From positions 99,078 to 163,077 of the forward strand of contig QZCP01000246.1 of assembly GCA_003956705.1 (NCBI GenBank): a DNA stretch of 64,000 nt. Reading direction: 5' to 3'. Positions 1 to 11,060 of the stretch are shown here, piece after piece (position 1 is the first letter of the stretch; each line of letters starts with the position of its first letter). The stretch is from Brevipalpus yothersi. Lineage: Eukaryota > Arthropoda > Arachnida > Trombidiformes > Tenuipalpidae. The notes below the pieces were generated by a model. That model saw only the letters and a list, made by a program, of their open reading frames with translations, did no database searches and was not told where the DNA came from. The translations under genes and the position numbers were made by a program.

Positions 1-940
1 TCACATTTAGAGCAACATCCACCAAGAATTGGCAATACCAATTGAAACAGATCCCAGCTGAAATTCCCAAAAACATTAATCCAGCTGTTTGCTTCCAAAA
101 GTTATTCTGGATTACAATTTTTCTCCTCATCTTCTCATAATCACGAATTACTTGATTCAACTTGGAGCAATTTCTTCCAATATCTTCAGCAATGTTGTCC
201 AGAGCAATTTCTCTTAACGATTTGACGTCCAACAGAATATCGTAACAAACCACGATGTAGAGTCCAATAAAGGTGACGGCTACACATGTGACAGAGTAAG
301 CAGACATCAACCCAACTGGCAACCAAATCAATCCCATAGTGAATATGTAAGAAAGAGGTCGATAAAGAAACATCCCACCTAAATTAAGCAGAGGCCAACA
401 CATGCAAGAGACCACAGAATTCTGGAATCCATTTTTACATACTTTGACAACTAATTCATTGAGTTGTTTTCGTCTTTTGCGATGAATTTCGTTATCTTCT
501 CTATTGAGATTGGATAAGTAAACTTTTTCTTCGTTCTCATACCTTTCCGGCAAAAAGATGCTAATCCATGTGAATTGATCTGAATTTAATAGCCTTTGAA
601 TGTTAATCATATAACAGCTTGCAGCAAGTGACCAGATGGCTATCATTAGAGAGCAATAGTCCCTCGAGTTACCTAGAACGAAAGTGAAATCACCCAAATA
701 AAAGCACCAAAGAGAGTTAGGATCACAAAATGAGATGACAAAAAACCTAGCAGCTTGTATCCAATCGAGATGAATAGCACTATGGAACCAGAGAAGAGGT
801 TTTGTTCGCAGCGATCTTCGATTGATAGCTGGACAAATGCATAGTCTTATGAGATGAGATTCCAGGTCAAAATGTTCTTTAGATGTCAATTTGTGATCGT
901 TCAACTTTTTCGTAGGTCGACGAAAACACAACGGGTTCAT
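1..940 (-). pseudogene. Gustatory-receptor-like 7TM gene, broken copy, cut by the window edge
   Basis: This is a close paralogue of the intact receptor gene near 19.2-20.4 kb. The first ATG on the minus strand ends at 940 and reads MNPLCFRRPTKKLN, matching MNKLRFGRPTKKLK of the intact copy. A 4-nt insertion near 820-826 (extra TTGA on the plus strand) shifts the frame about 40 codons in. A second insertion of about 14 nt lies near 686-699, and a 9-nt in-frame insertion near 510. The C-terminal part lies outside the window. I infer a pseudogene; sequencing error is less likely because there are several separate lesions. Confidence 0.75.
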
Positions 941-2769
941 CCTGTCTGGACAGTTGAGAGCTGAATACTTCTTGATTTCTCTATGAATAGTAACTTCCTT
1001 TTGGAAAAAGAGTTATCAAGCACAACTCACGAGAGAGACTCACTTTTTCAAGTGTCGCGGACAATTTCTAGGACAATTAAGGCATAACAAAAGAGTCTTG
1101 TGTGAATATTGTTACAGTTTCATGAGATTAAAGCTCAAGACTGTGTCACATCTGCTCGGAATCATTCGTCAAGAAAAAGGACCAAGCTATGAATAGGCTA
1201 GCTGAACGTCGAACTTTTCTCTGTCTGTGATTAATTATCCTAAGATAAGTGTTATATAACGTGCTTTACAACCATCTCAGTATGGTGTCAATGTTCGATT
1301 TGAATCAATATGAATTATTCATAAGCCTTTTTCACGCTCACCAATAGTTCAATAAGCTATCTCAGCAAAAAGTACTCCTAATTAACAAGTGAGAGTGCGA
1401 AAACTTTTCACACCAAACGATTCCGATTCACACAAGAATATTCTCAAGCGAATTTTTAGAAAGATAGACAACTGTGAAGCCTAGCATTCAAAGTATGAAT
1501 TCACTATATATGAGAATGAGTCTATCAAGAGCTTCATCGATCTTACATACATTTATTCATGGGCCATGAGTACTTTCTTACTCATTCCCGACATTAGATA
1601 TTCTATTCATGGAACACGCATAAAATCATGTGTAACTTGGGTAATATTCTTATCTCTCTCTTTCTCATAACTTATCGATGGAACTATCTTATAAATTGAA
1701 ATTACATGGAATGAACAAGAGAACAATTGATTTACATAAAATGAAAAACTTTGAATGTCTACTTAAATACACTTTACCGATTTCATATCGTGACATGATG
1801 TCCTCGCAAGGTTGTTCAATTTTTTTCCTCTAGATTTTCAAATGAATGCAATCTATCAATCTTGTGTAAACTTATTAGCAGAATTATGCGAAAAAAAATT
1901 TCAACTCAGAACATACATCGAATCAATGTCTAATCGGATCATCTCTTTTTCTCAAATTCATGCAAACATCGAATAAAATGACGAAAGTCATTTCCCAAAA
2001 AAATCGATCGAATCGAGTAAATGTTCAAATTTTTATTCTCAATTTGCTTAACATAGCTGACCTCAATGGGCAACAAAGTTTATCTTTTTTATGCAACAAT
2101 GTCATATCTTAAATTGTCATAAAATACTCGAAAAAAAATTAAAATACTATGCATACTTATGATAAGTTCTGTTGACTTAAAGTTTGATTCGCAAACAGAG
2201 AAGAAAACTTAAAGCTCAAAGAAGCACGCGATGTGATCAGCTGTTGAGTGAATTGAGTGATGCAAGTTTCAAGATGATTTGTTGATGACTTTTATCGCCT
2301 CATTCAATTGGAATGAAAGAATTTGTCGAGTATATAATTACACCGAAATATTTCATTGATCCATCTGAATTTCATGTGTGAAGATTTTATAAGTTGTCGT
2401 TCCCTAGGAAATGAGTTTTTGTTAATGTAAAGTGAAACACATTGGACTGTATGCCACTGTTTACTGTTGATTTTTATACGTGTAAATGAGAATATTTATG
2501 ATACCTTTTTCATTTTGAATATTGATTTCACATTCCAATTCGATTCATTCTTGTCTTTCATCTACTGTCCTGTAATAGTCTTCCACCATCTGTGTCCAGT
2601 TGGCTGTTTTCATCTTTCCTAATGGTACCATTATTGTTATCATATCAAATATTCTTAACACTTGGCTGATAGGCTAGATGAAAGTATTGATCTTCTCTTC
2701 AAGAGGATTGCAATCAGTTACTAGACTTTTGGCAATATCAAGAAGCTGATCTCTCAACAAAATCAAGCA
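941..2769. other. Gene-free stretch, upstream flank of the receptor copy and of CHID1
   Basis: No convincing exon on either strand. About 1000-2100 is recognisably the same sequence as about 20500-21590, which flanks the intact receptor gene, so the receptor and its upstream kilobase were duplicated together. The last few hundred bases before 2770 are probably the CHID1 promoter and 5' UTR; I could not define a transcription start. Confidence 0.5.
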
Positions 2770-4603
2770 ATGTGTAGAATAGTGTTAATCATTGTCTTAT
2801 TATCATTTGTTGCCATCGCTGTCAATGCGACCTTAACGCCAGATGATCGGCCGGCCAAAAACAAGGTAACTCTTATTAATGGAAATTCATATCGATTACT
2901 GATTTTACTTTCATTTTTTTTTGTTTATTAGATCATTCCAAATGAAGCGTCCGTAATCGATCTCCATGAAAGAGGATTAGTGGTGACTAATCCCAGAGTT
3001 AAGGATATTTTAAGAGAACATGAGGCTTACACCAAGGATCATCTTGACCATCGTAACTTTAACAATTCTGTTCTCGGTTATGTGACTCCAGTGAGTAACG
3101 CTTAGAGTTCTCTATAGTAGCTAGGAATTTACATGGACGCGTAAAAGCATCGTTCTGAAAGTTTTAACCATTCCTAATCAACCTAATTATTTCTATATTA
3201 CAGTGGAACGGGGCCGGCTATGATAATGCAAAACTCTTTGCCAAAAAGTTTACTCATATATCTCCTGTTTGGCTTCAATTGAAGCTGAATGATGATGAAG
3301 AAACCACTCGAATCGAGGGAACACATGATATTGATACTGGATGGATGAGAGATCTTCGTAAAGCAAATCCTGATATAAAAATTGTCCCAAGAGTTATGCT
3401 CGATAATTGGTATGCTTCTCAACTAATTGCCCTGCTCACCAACACCAAGTTGCCAAGCTTCATTGGTAGACAGCTAGTTGAACTCGCGAAGGTTGGTAAT
3501 CAAACTAAACTGCAGGAACAAGCAAAGCTCCAATGCTTCTACCCCGTTCTTGATACATGTTTTAATCATGATAATGAATCTTGTTGAGATGAATATTTGT
3601 CAACTCATATATCGTCTTTCCTTATCCACAGAAACATGAATTTGATGGATTTGTTCTTGAAATGTGGAGCTCATTCGCTGCTCAACAAAAGCCGTGAGTT
3701 CCATCACATAATCACCCCTCCGATTTACATTGATTGGTTGCTCTTAACTTTTCTCGCTAGTGATGTGATTGAAATTATTTCCAAAATCTATGCTCACTTC
3801 AAGAAAAATAAGATTCTCCTCATTCTGGTGGTTCCACCTCCTCTGCATTATGGGTATGTCTACGTTTTCCAAGTTTTTTCGACTTTCTCATTCGATTTCG
3901 ATAATTTAGTGGACGTATTGGCCTCTTCGTCAAGGATGATGCCGAGCGTCTTGCACCTCATGTGCATGGATTCTCCTTGATGACTTATGACTACTCAAAT
4001 GCACAAAGGTAACTATAAGCAGATGTATAAATTATGATTGTTCATTCATGTTGAAATATGATTCGACCCAGACCCGGTCCCAATAGCCCTCTGAAATGGG
4101 TAAAAGAATGTATTAAAGCTCTGGCACCAAGAGCAACTAGTCCAATAAGAAAGAAACTCTTCGTAGGACTGAATTTCTATGGATATGACTATTCGCCAAC
4201 TGGAGGGTCTGCAGTTGTTGCTTCTCAGTGAGTTAAAAAACTTTTTTGATTTGCCATTTACGATGGAATCCACATTAATCCTGAATTTATATTGAAACAC
4301 AGATATCTTGGAATTTTGGAGAAACACAAACCTAAACTTGTTTGGGACCCCGATTCTGGAGAACATTATCTCGAATACAAGTAAGCTCAAAATTCATTTA
4401 AAGTTGCTTTTTTCGATAAGAGTTATCCCAAAATTGATTCATTTAACGAATTTTGATGTAGGTCTGGAGCTGGAAGAAATCACGTTTTCTTCCCCTCACT
4501 CATGTCCATTCAGAAACGCATTGATTTGCTTCGAGATATGAATACTGGAATATCAATCTGGGAACTTGGACAAGGTTTGAAATATTTTCACGATCTCTTA
4601 TAG
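2770..4603 (+). CDS. CHID1: Chitinase domain-containing protein 1 (GH18-like), intact
   Basis: Nine exons give an uninterrupted 390-residue protein, close to the length of human CHID1: 2770-2865, 2932-3090, 3204-3491, 3632-3693, 3761-3853, 3910-4008, 4072-4227, 4303-4380, 4462-4603. The first exon encodes a signal peptide (MCRIVLIIVLL...AVNA), so the product enters the secretory pathway. Family signatures occur in order: RGLVVTNP, NSVLGYVTPWNGAGYD, HISPVWLQLK, GWMRDLRKANP, FDGFVLEMW, HGFSLMTYDYSN, RPGPNSPLKWV, GLNFYGYDY and ISIWELGQGL. CHID1 proteins are lysosomal or secreted GH18-fold lectin-like proteins that bind saccharides; classical chitinase activity is doubtful because the GH18 DxxDxDxE motif is not visible here either. 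The exon 3 donor is unusual (AAG|GTTGGT). This is the only intact copy in the window; at least five fragments lie downstream. Confidence 0.9.
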
Positions 4604-5750
4604 AGATTCTCCTATCATTGGTTCATATTTTTAACCTTTGGAATCCCTGTAACAATTGAATGAAATAGAAATAAGGTCAAAATCCCACTCAATTTTCATG
4701 ATGAATCTTTTTGCGAGAGAAGAATCGAATTCACATTCTTCCGATTTCTAGACATCATCAAGTCTGAAGAACGGTCTAAGTGTCTTCGGGAAAACATGTT
4801 TCTCTCTTTTTTTTCATTCCTCTTTACTTTTTAATCAGCAGAAAAAATACGAAAAAAAGTTCAAAAGCTTCTAGATTTGCTATTTTGACGTCAATTTTCA
4901 CTTACAATGTTAAGTAATCAATCGAAAAAAAATTTGTCCCCATCTAGCAAAAAATATACAGGAGATTATCAAGGCTCTTTCTTGATCCTCGACGAAGGGA
5001 AGCAAAGGAAGAGAGAGCAAATGAGAAGAGAGAGGGAGAGAGAGGAGGCTGTATGAATTCTGAGAGAGGACGGCAAAAGGGTGGATACTTGCAAGAATAA
5101 AATCATCCTCTGAGCAAGTTGCTCCATTACTTCATTCTTAGCTTTGCTGAGCGCAGGGTTGTGACTTGGACTACCGTTCTTTTCATCATTTTATCGGTGA
5201 AGTAAATCGAAAAGTTTGGTTCCTCGCTTTCTGCTAGGTTTGTGAAAATCTAACCTCATAACTTCCAGTGAATACGTGTCACTGATTTGAGCTCTCAGAT
5301 TATCTTTGTCTTGGAATCCAACCAGATTTTCCCTTTATAACTTCTCTCAGATCTGTTGATTTGTTAAATCTGAAGACGTTTGCTTGTCTTTCGTTGGAAA
5401 GATTGTTGTTAGAATATTCATCGAATATATATACTTGGAGATCAAATGTGAGTTTTCATACCGCGTTCTCACTTGGAATTTGAATATGACCCAGACTCCC
5501 TGAGGCCTAGGGTTGGCCTTGACTCTTGTCTTGGGGATATATTTGACGATTGTTATGTTAGAAACTCCATTTCAAACATAATTTGAGAATGATATTCGAT
5601 ATTGTTTAAACACCTATCTCAATGGTAGTAACGGAACAAACAGAAATATGATCTGATAGAGACTAGAATATCAAGTTCACAAATTATCAGAGGGAATCAT
5701 TCTAATTCATTTTTGGATCTTCTCTTAATTAAGTTTCGTTCAACTAAAAG
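4604..5750 (+). other. CHID1 3' flank and 5' leader of PARP-like copy a
   Basis: No coding sequence. The whole stretch is duplicated at about 15443-16666 in front of PARP-like copy d. A likely 5' UTR intron starts at about 5450 (ATGTGAGTTT) and ends just before the 5751 ATG (CAACTAAAAG). Similar donors occur ahead of copies c and d. A purine-rich GAGAGA tract lies at 5010-5048. Confidence 0.5.
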
Positions 5751-6669
5751 ATGGAAAATTATGCGTGTGTACAAGATGCTTTTCGCAGAGAACAGCCTGA
5801 GATTTGTATGGGAAGCTAGATAGATCCTAGGATTGAGGATTTGATGTGTCTCTTGTACGATCGCCAGAAAAAGTCTCAAAATTTACTAGTAGGTGGAGAT
5901 GAAATGGAAGATATTGACCCTGGAACTAAATGTGAGATTACATATCTCGAACCAGAAGGCTTTGAATACAAGATCATCGAGCAGTATTTCAATGAAACTA
6001 CTTCCCATGAGCCTCCTAACAATGATCTACACTATAACCCTCAAATTTTGTTACACATTTTCAAAGTGACTTGTCAATTAGAAAAGGAGAGACATCCAAA
6101 TATTAAGAATATGACCAATAGAAAGCTACTCTGGCATGGTACTCCTATTTGGAATATAATTGCAATTCTCAAACATCGCTTGAAGCCTGGTAAAGACAAC
6201 CGGATATGCTTTGGTGACAAAGTTACCCTTGCAGCTTTCCATTCCAAACCTAAAAACGATCTGAATGAAATTCAATTTGTTTTATTGTGCGAAGTTGCTT
6301 TGGATCAAATGTAAGTACATGTATGTAAAAACCACTCTCATTCTCACTCTCATTCATCCGATTAATTGTTTCTCCAGAGAGGAACGTTCAGATAAGCGTA
6401 AAGATGAGGCGCCTTTACCAAAATATGGCTATAACAGTACGTATTTGCTTGGTCGCTCTAGACCATCTAAATGGAAGAAGATTAACGAAATTCGAACAGA
6501 AAAAGGCGAGGCATTGTCTGGCAGCGACTCACAAGATTGTGATTATGAGATTCCATTGGAAGATTGGATTCACTATAAAAAAGAATTTCTCAATTATCAC
6601 AGTGAATATCGAATTTATGATAGGGCACGAACGAAAGTTCGCTACATAGCTCAATATGCGACCAAATGA
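5751..6669 (+). pseudogene. PARP-like ADP-ribosyltransferase, copy a, with an early stop codon
   Basis: Two exons, 5751-6310 and 6378-6669, match copy d (16667-17579) almost codon for codon. The conserved start gives 22 codons and then TAG at 5817-5819, where copy d has CTG (Leu). The next ATG in frame, 5844, would give a protein lacking the first 31 residues but keeping the whole catalytic region (DPGTK...NRKLLWHGTP...RICFGD...LLCEVAL...SEYRIYD). The intron lies in the same place and phase as in all other copies. It could be a pseudogene or a gene using the downstream start. The His and Glu of the PARP triad are present and the Tyr position is Cys. A poly(A) signal (AATAAA) lies at about 6695. 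Confidence 0.75.
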
Positions 6670-6932
6670 GATTTTTAGGGTGGAAAGATACTCAAATAAA
6701 AGCCTATGACTCTCTTTGAGAAGGATAGATAAAATCCAACATCAATATTCTCGCACAGGGCTGATGAGACTAACGTTTTGTTATCTGATAACGGAAATAA
6801 AAGAAGAAAAATGCAAAAGAAACCGAAAAATGTGCCTCATTTTTATAAAGCAATGTATGAAATGAGTTGAAAAATTCCACAAATTACAGTAATATATAAT
6901 GAGCAAACTTTCACAATAAATATAGTTTGAAC

Positions 6933-7068
6933 TACAGGGTGGGCTCAATCGGACTTTTTTGGTGAGATATTGTGGCCAAAAATTATCATTCTCTTCTATC
7001 TCGTGGCCAAAAATTATCGATTTCTATTCGAGAATTATCATGCAAAGAAACTTTAAGCCCACCCTGTA
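6933..7068. mobile_element. Small TA-flanked MITE (Tc1/mariner-type ends)
   Basis: Terminal inverted repeats TACAGGGTGGGCTCAA and TTTAAGCCCACCCTGTA bound a 136-bp element. It contains a direct repeat, GTGGCCAAAAATTATC, twice. The paralogous block around 17851-17868 reads GAACTACATCAACATTC with a single TA at 17854-17855, the undisturbed target. The TA target-site duplication is therefore seen directly. It has no coding capacity. A TA target with CAG-starting ends is typical of Tc1/mariner-superfamily MITEs; the family assignment is inference. Confidence 0.85.
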
Positions 7069-8001
7069 CATCAACATTCTTTTTGTCAAACTTTTCCTGT
7101 AGCTCAATCAGTGATTGAATTTTGGTCCAAAGCTTAATCCATATCCGGGTAAGTCAACAATATTAGAAGCTCTCATTATCAGGTGAACCAAGTGATCGAG
7201 AAAATGGCAAATTGAAATTGAATGACTCAGATCCGAGGATAATGAATAACACAATCGCTCTGAATTCATCAGCCATCCGATTTTTTTGGTATATGTTCTT
7301 CAAAAAAGTGAAACACTGTCTACAAATTTTTTTAATCATTTGAAATCGTTTTGCCAGAACGAAGCGTCATGATGAAGGCTAACACTCGCACCCAATTAGA
7401 ACGGTAGCACACAGAAGATAAAGAGAAAATTGATTGAATTAGTACATCGCATTTGCAGTTTTTGAAAGCTCCCATCCAACCTCAACTACCAATACTTCTT
7501 CGTTCTCTTCCCTGATTTGGTACTTGGATCAGGATTGATTCAACCTGTCGATCAGAATTATCTTTCCAGAAGTGGAGACTAAGGATCGACAGCAATGCTG
7601 CCATCGAGCGAGCCCTCCACTATAGATATAATCGATTATTTCAGTGTGCGCTCAGCATGCAAGTTAGCTAACCGGAAGTCTCTAGTTATCGTCTCTCTGT
7701 CCGATTATTAACAATGTGGAAGGAATTTTCAGTTTCATAGTCATTTGGAATGAAACTATACTTCTGACTATTATCTCTCTTTCTCTAGTTCAGTTAACAT
7801 TATCTCGCTCTATTTTTCGTTCGAGTACCGTTATTCCTAGTAATTTAAGTTTTCTCTGACTCAATAGAGTTTCGAGGCAAATCATCTATCATCACTACGA
7901 AGCTACTCTCTCTGAATTACAGGTAGACGTTTTCCAAAGTTTCAGCAGAATAACGGTTCATCAAAATCATCTTTTTCGAACGTCATTTTTTTGCAGGGAT
8001 C
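7069..8001 (+). other. Gene-free flank and 5' leader of PARP-like copy b
   Basis: About 7080-7360 continues the block shared with 17860-18160. From about 7445 to 7860 the sequence is the same as about 31590-31985. A probable 5' UTR intron runs from GT at 7923 to the TTTGCAG ending at 7996, six bases before the ATG. No other coding signal seen. Confidence 0.5.
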
Positions 8002-8952
8002 ATGGCAGAAGCTGGAGAACCTCAAAAAACCAAGTTTGTACCTGAAAAGAATCCAGAAAAATTCATTGGATGTTCGCTGGGAGAGATTCCAGGGAACATC
8101 ATGCTTCCATTCATCGAGGGTGAATATGAAGTGATCGAGCGTTATTTTCTAAGTTCGTACTATCCACAACCACCCTGGGACTACAAGATAGAGAAAATCT
8201 TCAAATTCAGTCGCAAAGAAGAGGAGAAGAATCTTGAAAAGTTCAGAAAAAAAGAGGATCTACCAAGGCTGCTATTACATGGTACGACTCATTCGAATGT
8301 GCTCAGCATTCTCTCACAAGGTCTAAAAACCAAAAAAAGTGTCGAAGAGATGGGAGATGAAAATTTCCAAGAAAAGGTTGGCCTGTACGGAGAAAAAATA
8401 TATAACGAGAAGAGAAAAGAATGGCAGATTTTCTTCACAGATCGGTTCCATAAAGCCTTGTTTAATGCCATGGATCGTGATCATAGCCCATTCCGGACTG
8501 TGCTCCTATGTGAAGTGGCCCTGGGAAAGATGTGAGTAGCCAAATATAATTATTTCGAGACCCTTCCGATTAATCAATTGAATATGTTTGTTTCTAATAC
8601 TAGGAGAAAGGGTGTAGGATACAAACAATATGAAGCTCTACTCCCAGGAGAATACGATAGTGTTCACATAGTTGGACAATATCTTCCTGTGGAATGGAAA
8701 AAAATGAGTGAGCTGCTGCTTCCAAAAGGATCTCTCATTGAGAAGGATGATGTGCTAATACCTATCCGCGAATATAAAAATAAAGGAGCAAGAGAGTTAA
8801 TACCTCTCTGGAAAAAACCAGAATGGACTGATGGTGGAGAGCAGACAGAGATGTTGGAACCTACACTGGGGCAGAGCGATTATCGTGTTTCAGACCTAAA
8901 ACGGGTGAGAGTTCGCTATTTGGTGGTATGTCAATGCATTCATCAAGATTGA
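8002..8952 (+). CDS. PARP-like ADP-ribosyltransferase, copy b (divergent active site)
   Basis: Exons 8002-8531 and 8604-8952 give 292 residues with the family's phase-2 intron. The PARP1-like order is kept: EYEVIERYF, IEKIFKFSR, LLLHGTTHSNVLSILSQGL with the NAD-binding His at about residue 93, IFFTDRFHKALFNA, VLLCEVALGKM and a C-terminal SDYRVSD. It differs from its relatives: the LLWHG tryptophan is Leu, the PARP1 Tyr position is Phe (about residue 144), the catalytic Glu is Asp, and about 20 extra residues lie between the His and Phe motifs. The C terminus (LVVCQCIHQD) departs from the VQY ending of the others, and GTATGT at about 8927 could be a further donor. It may bind NAD or ADP-ribose without normal catalysis. 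Confidence 0.75.
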
Positions 8953-11060
8953 TGATATGAGTTCTAATGGAGAGCGCTTTTGAGATCTAAAGACTCTTTC
9001 AATCTTCAACGAAGTCTCATACAAATTGAAGAGGTACCTTTTGGAAGATTCACTTATGCTCAAAGAGCTGAAATCGAATTATTATTATGACTATTATTTT
9101 TACAATTGATATTTTTTTAGTTGCTTCCTACCATTCACAATAAATCTTCTCACATCAGGGAATTTAACGAATTATTTGACAAATTATCAAATCAGAGAAG
9201 ACAGTCTAATATCCACCACGAACCCAACTGAGCTCTCACAAAAACTTGCCTGCTCTCTGGGCGTTGAATTCTCATTGGACATTATCGTGAGAGATCGGAT
9301 GACCTAACTACTAGTAGCAACAGGTTTTTGTAATCTTTTATTTTTACTCTGGTGTAGAAAATTTTGATTTTGATTTTGTAGGACCGATCTCGAGAAACCA
9401 AAACTCGATAGTCTTCAGAGTCATGAGGAGAACGATGTTACTACATCTTTCGTTCTTCGATCGATATAGCTTTTCTAAATGAAAGTAATTCACTGAAACT
9501 TGGAAAACTTTTCCATGAGATCATTCGGCATCTATTTTACTAACATCCTTATTAAAAATTGAAATCATGTTTCCAGGTACTCGACGGATCACAATTTGAC
9601 TCCTCCAAGTGGAGAGACCACATCAAGCTTAGAAGGAGGAACTAGAAATCGGCTTCATTTACCATCGGCAGTGAAATATTGCTCGTATATGATTTTCGTA
9701 TTTTCTTCTGATGGCCATCTGTTCGTGCATGCTAATTCAAAACTGATAGTTTAGATGGTCAGAACGATTTTCTCGCTCCTTGGATGCTTATCATTCCTCA
9801 CTGAATGGTGGAGAGATGTTCCCCATTAACGTCTTCTCTGTGCCCTTGAAAAGAATTTCTAGACATTAGTGGAAAAATTAGGCGTTAGTACATAGCACTT
9901 TGCATTCATAACTGAAAAATAGCATCAAAGTGAGCTAAAATTAGAGAATAGATCTGGTCATTAGATCTGAGGAATAATAAGGTGGATTCCATCAACTTGT
10001 GCATTTGAAAATAACTATTGGAAGTAAATTCTTTCATCATTGAGAGTGTGTACTGACTAGAAATTGCTAGTAGTTTTCCCAAGGATTTGTTTTTAAAGTC
10101 AGTCATTCTCTTGGTGTCATCATCCTCTTCCAGTTACGCTGCTCTGAGAAGCCAAAATCCAACAAAGTTGGATTTCTTTCCTGGTGAAGGTCTAGAGTTC
10201 TTTTTGATTCTAACATGGAATTCGATCATCGGGACAACTTGTCGAAACTTGAACTACACTAATCCAAAAGCCAACGGCCATAGGTAAGAGAAAACACATT
10301 TTCTCTGAACAAGCAGTCTAACAATCCCTTTTTGATCCTCTTTCTCTCGGTATCGTCCCTCTGCCTAACCTCCACTCTTAGAATTCGTGCCCATCTACAG
10401 ATGCATCGCATGTAAAATGCAGACCATATTCGGCTTTTGTGATGTGTCCTAGTCGTGGTCAATGAGTGCACACCAATACAAAACCCAAAATTAGACTGGC
10501 TAGCTGGCTCATATGTATGATCTTTCCACCCCTTGGATGCTTATCATTCATCACTGAGTGGTGGAATAGACGTTACTCATCGATGTCGTCTCTATGCTCG
10601 TAAATTAGGACTCTTCAAGCGATTGTGATGAACCAAATGTAATTTGAGTATCTGGAAAGTTTTCCCACTGAGATTGAAATTTTTTGTTCTGTTACTTCAG
10701 AAATTCATTTCCCTTCAGAAACCTTTATTCTAACACGATTGATTGAAAATGATAATGATAATATTCTCTCAAACCAGGGAAATTTCGATCCAGAATTTCA
10801 AATATTCGATTTTCATCGATCCAGAAAAAGCGCGCGCGTTAGTAACCGATCCACTAGATGACGCAATCGCGATGTATCAATTTGATCAAATTGATAGTAT
10901 CGATACTATCAAAACAAAAACATTCACCAGCCGATCGAGAAAAGGGTTGGATCGTTTATGGGTTTCTCAAAAAACTTACAACTTGTTAATTAGTAGATTT
11001 GTACTCACTATCCTTATCAGAGATCTATTCTTGGAAATTCATCATCGCAATTTCTGGGTC
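8953..11060. other. Gene-free stretch; LEM-BTB upstream unit
   Basis: No exon could be supported. About 9720-10180 is a copy of about 30830-31290. A motif of about 70 nt (core CTTGGATGCTTATCATTC followed by CACTGA and TGGTGGA) occurs at about 9780 and 10535 and recurs near 22165, 30893 and 34072, always ahead of LEM-BTB sequence. An open frame in phase with the first LEM exon runs back to 10749, but its upstream part is not conserved as protein in the other copies. Confidence 0.45.

Noticed and set aside
10259..10471. Minus-strand frame shared in part with 21997-22182 (HSLTTTRT...FYMRC)
   Set aside because: Both lie in duplicated DNA; starts, ends and length differ, and there is no known domain or splice signal.
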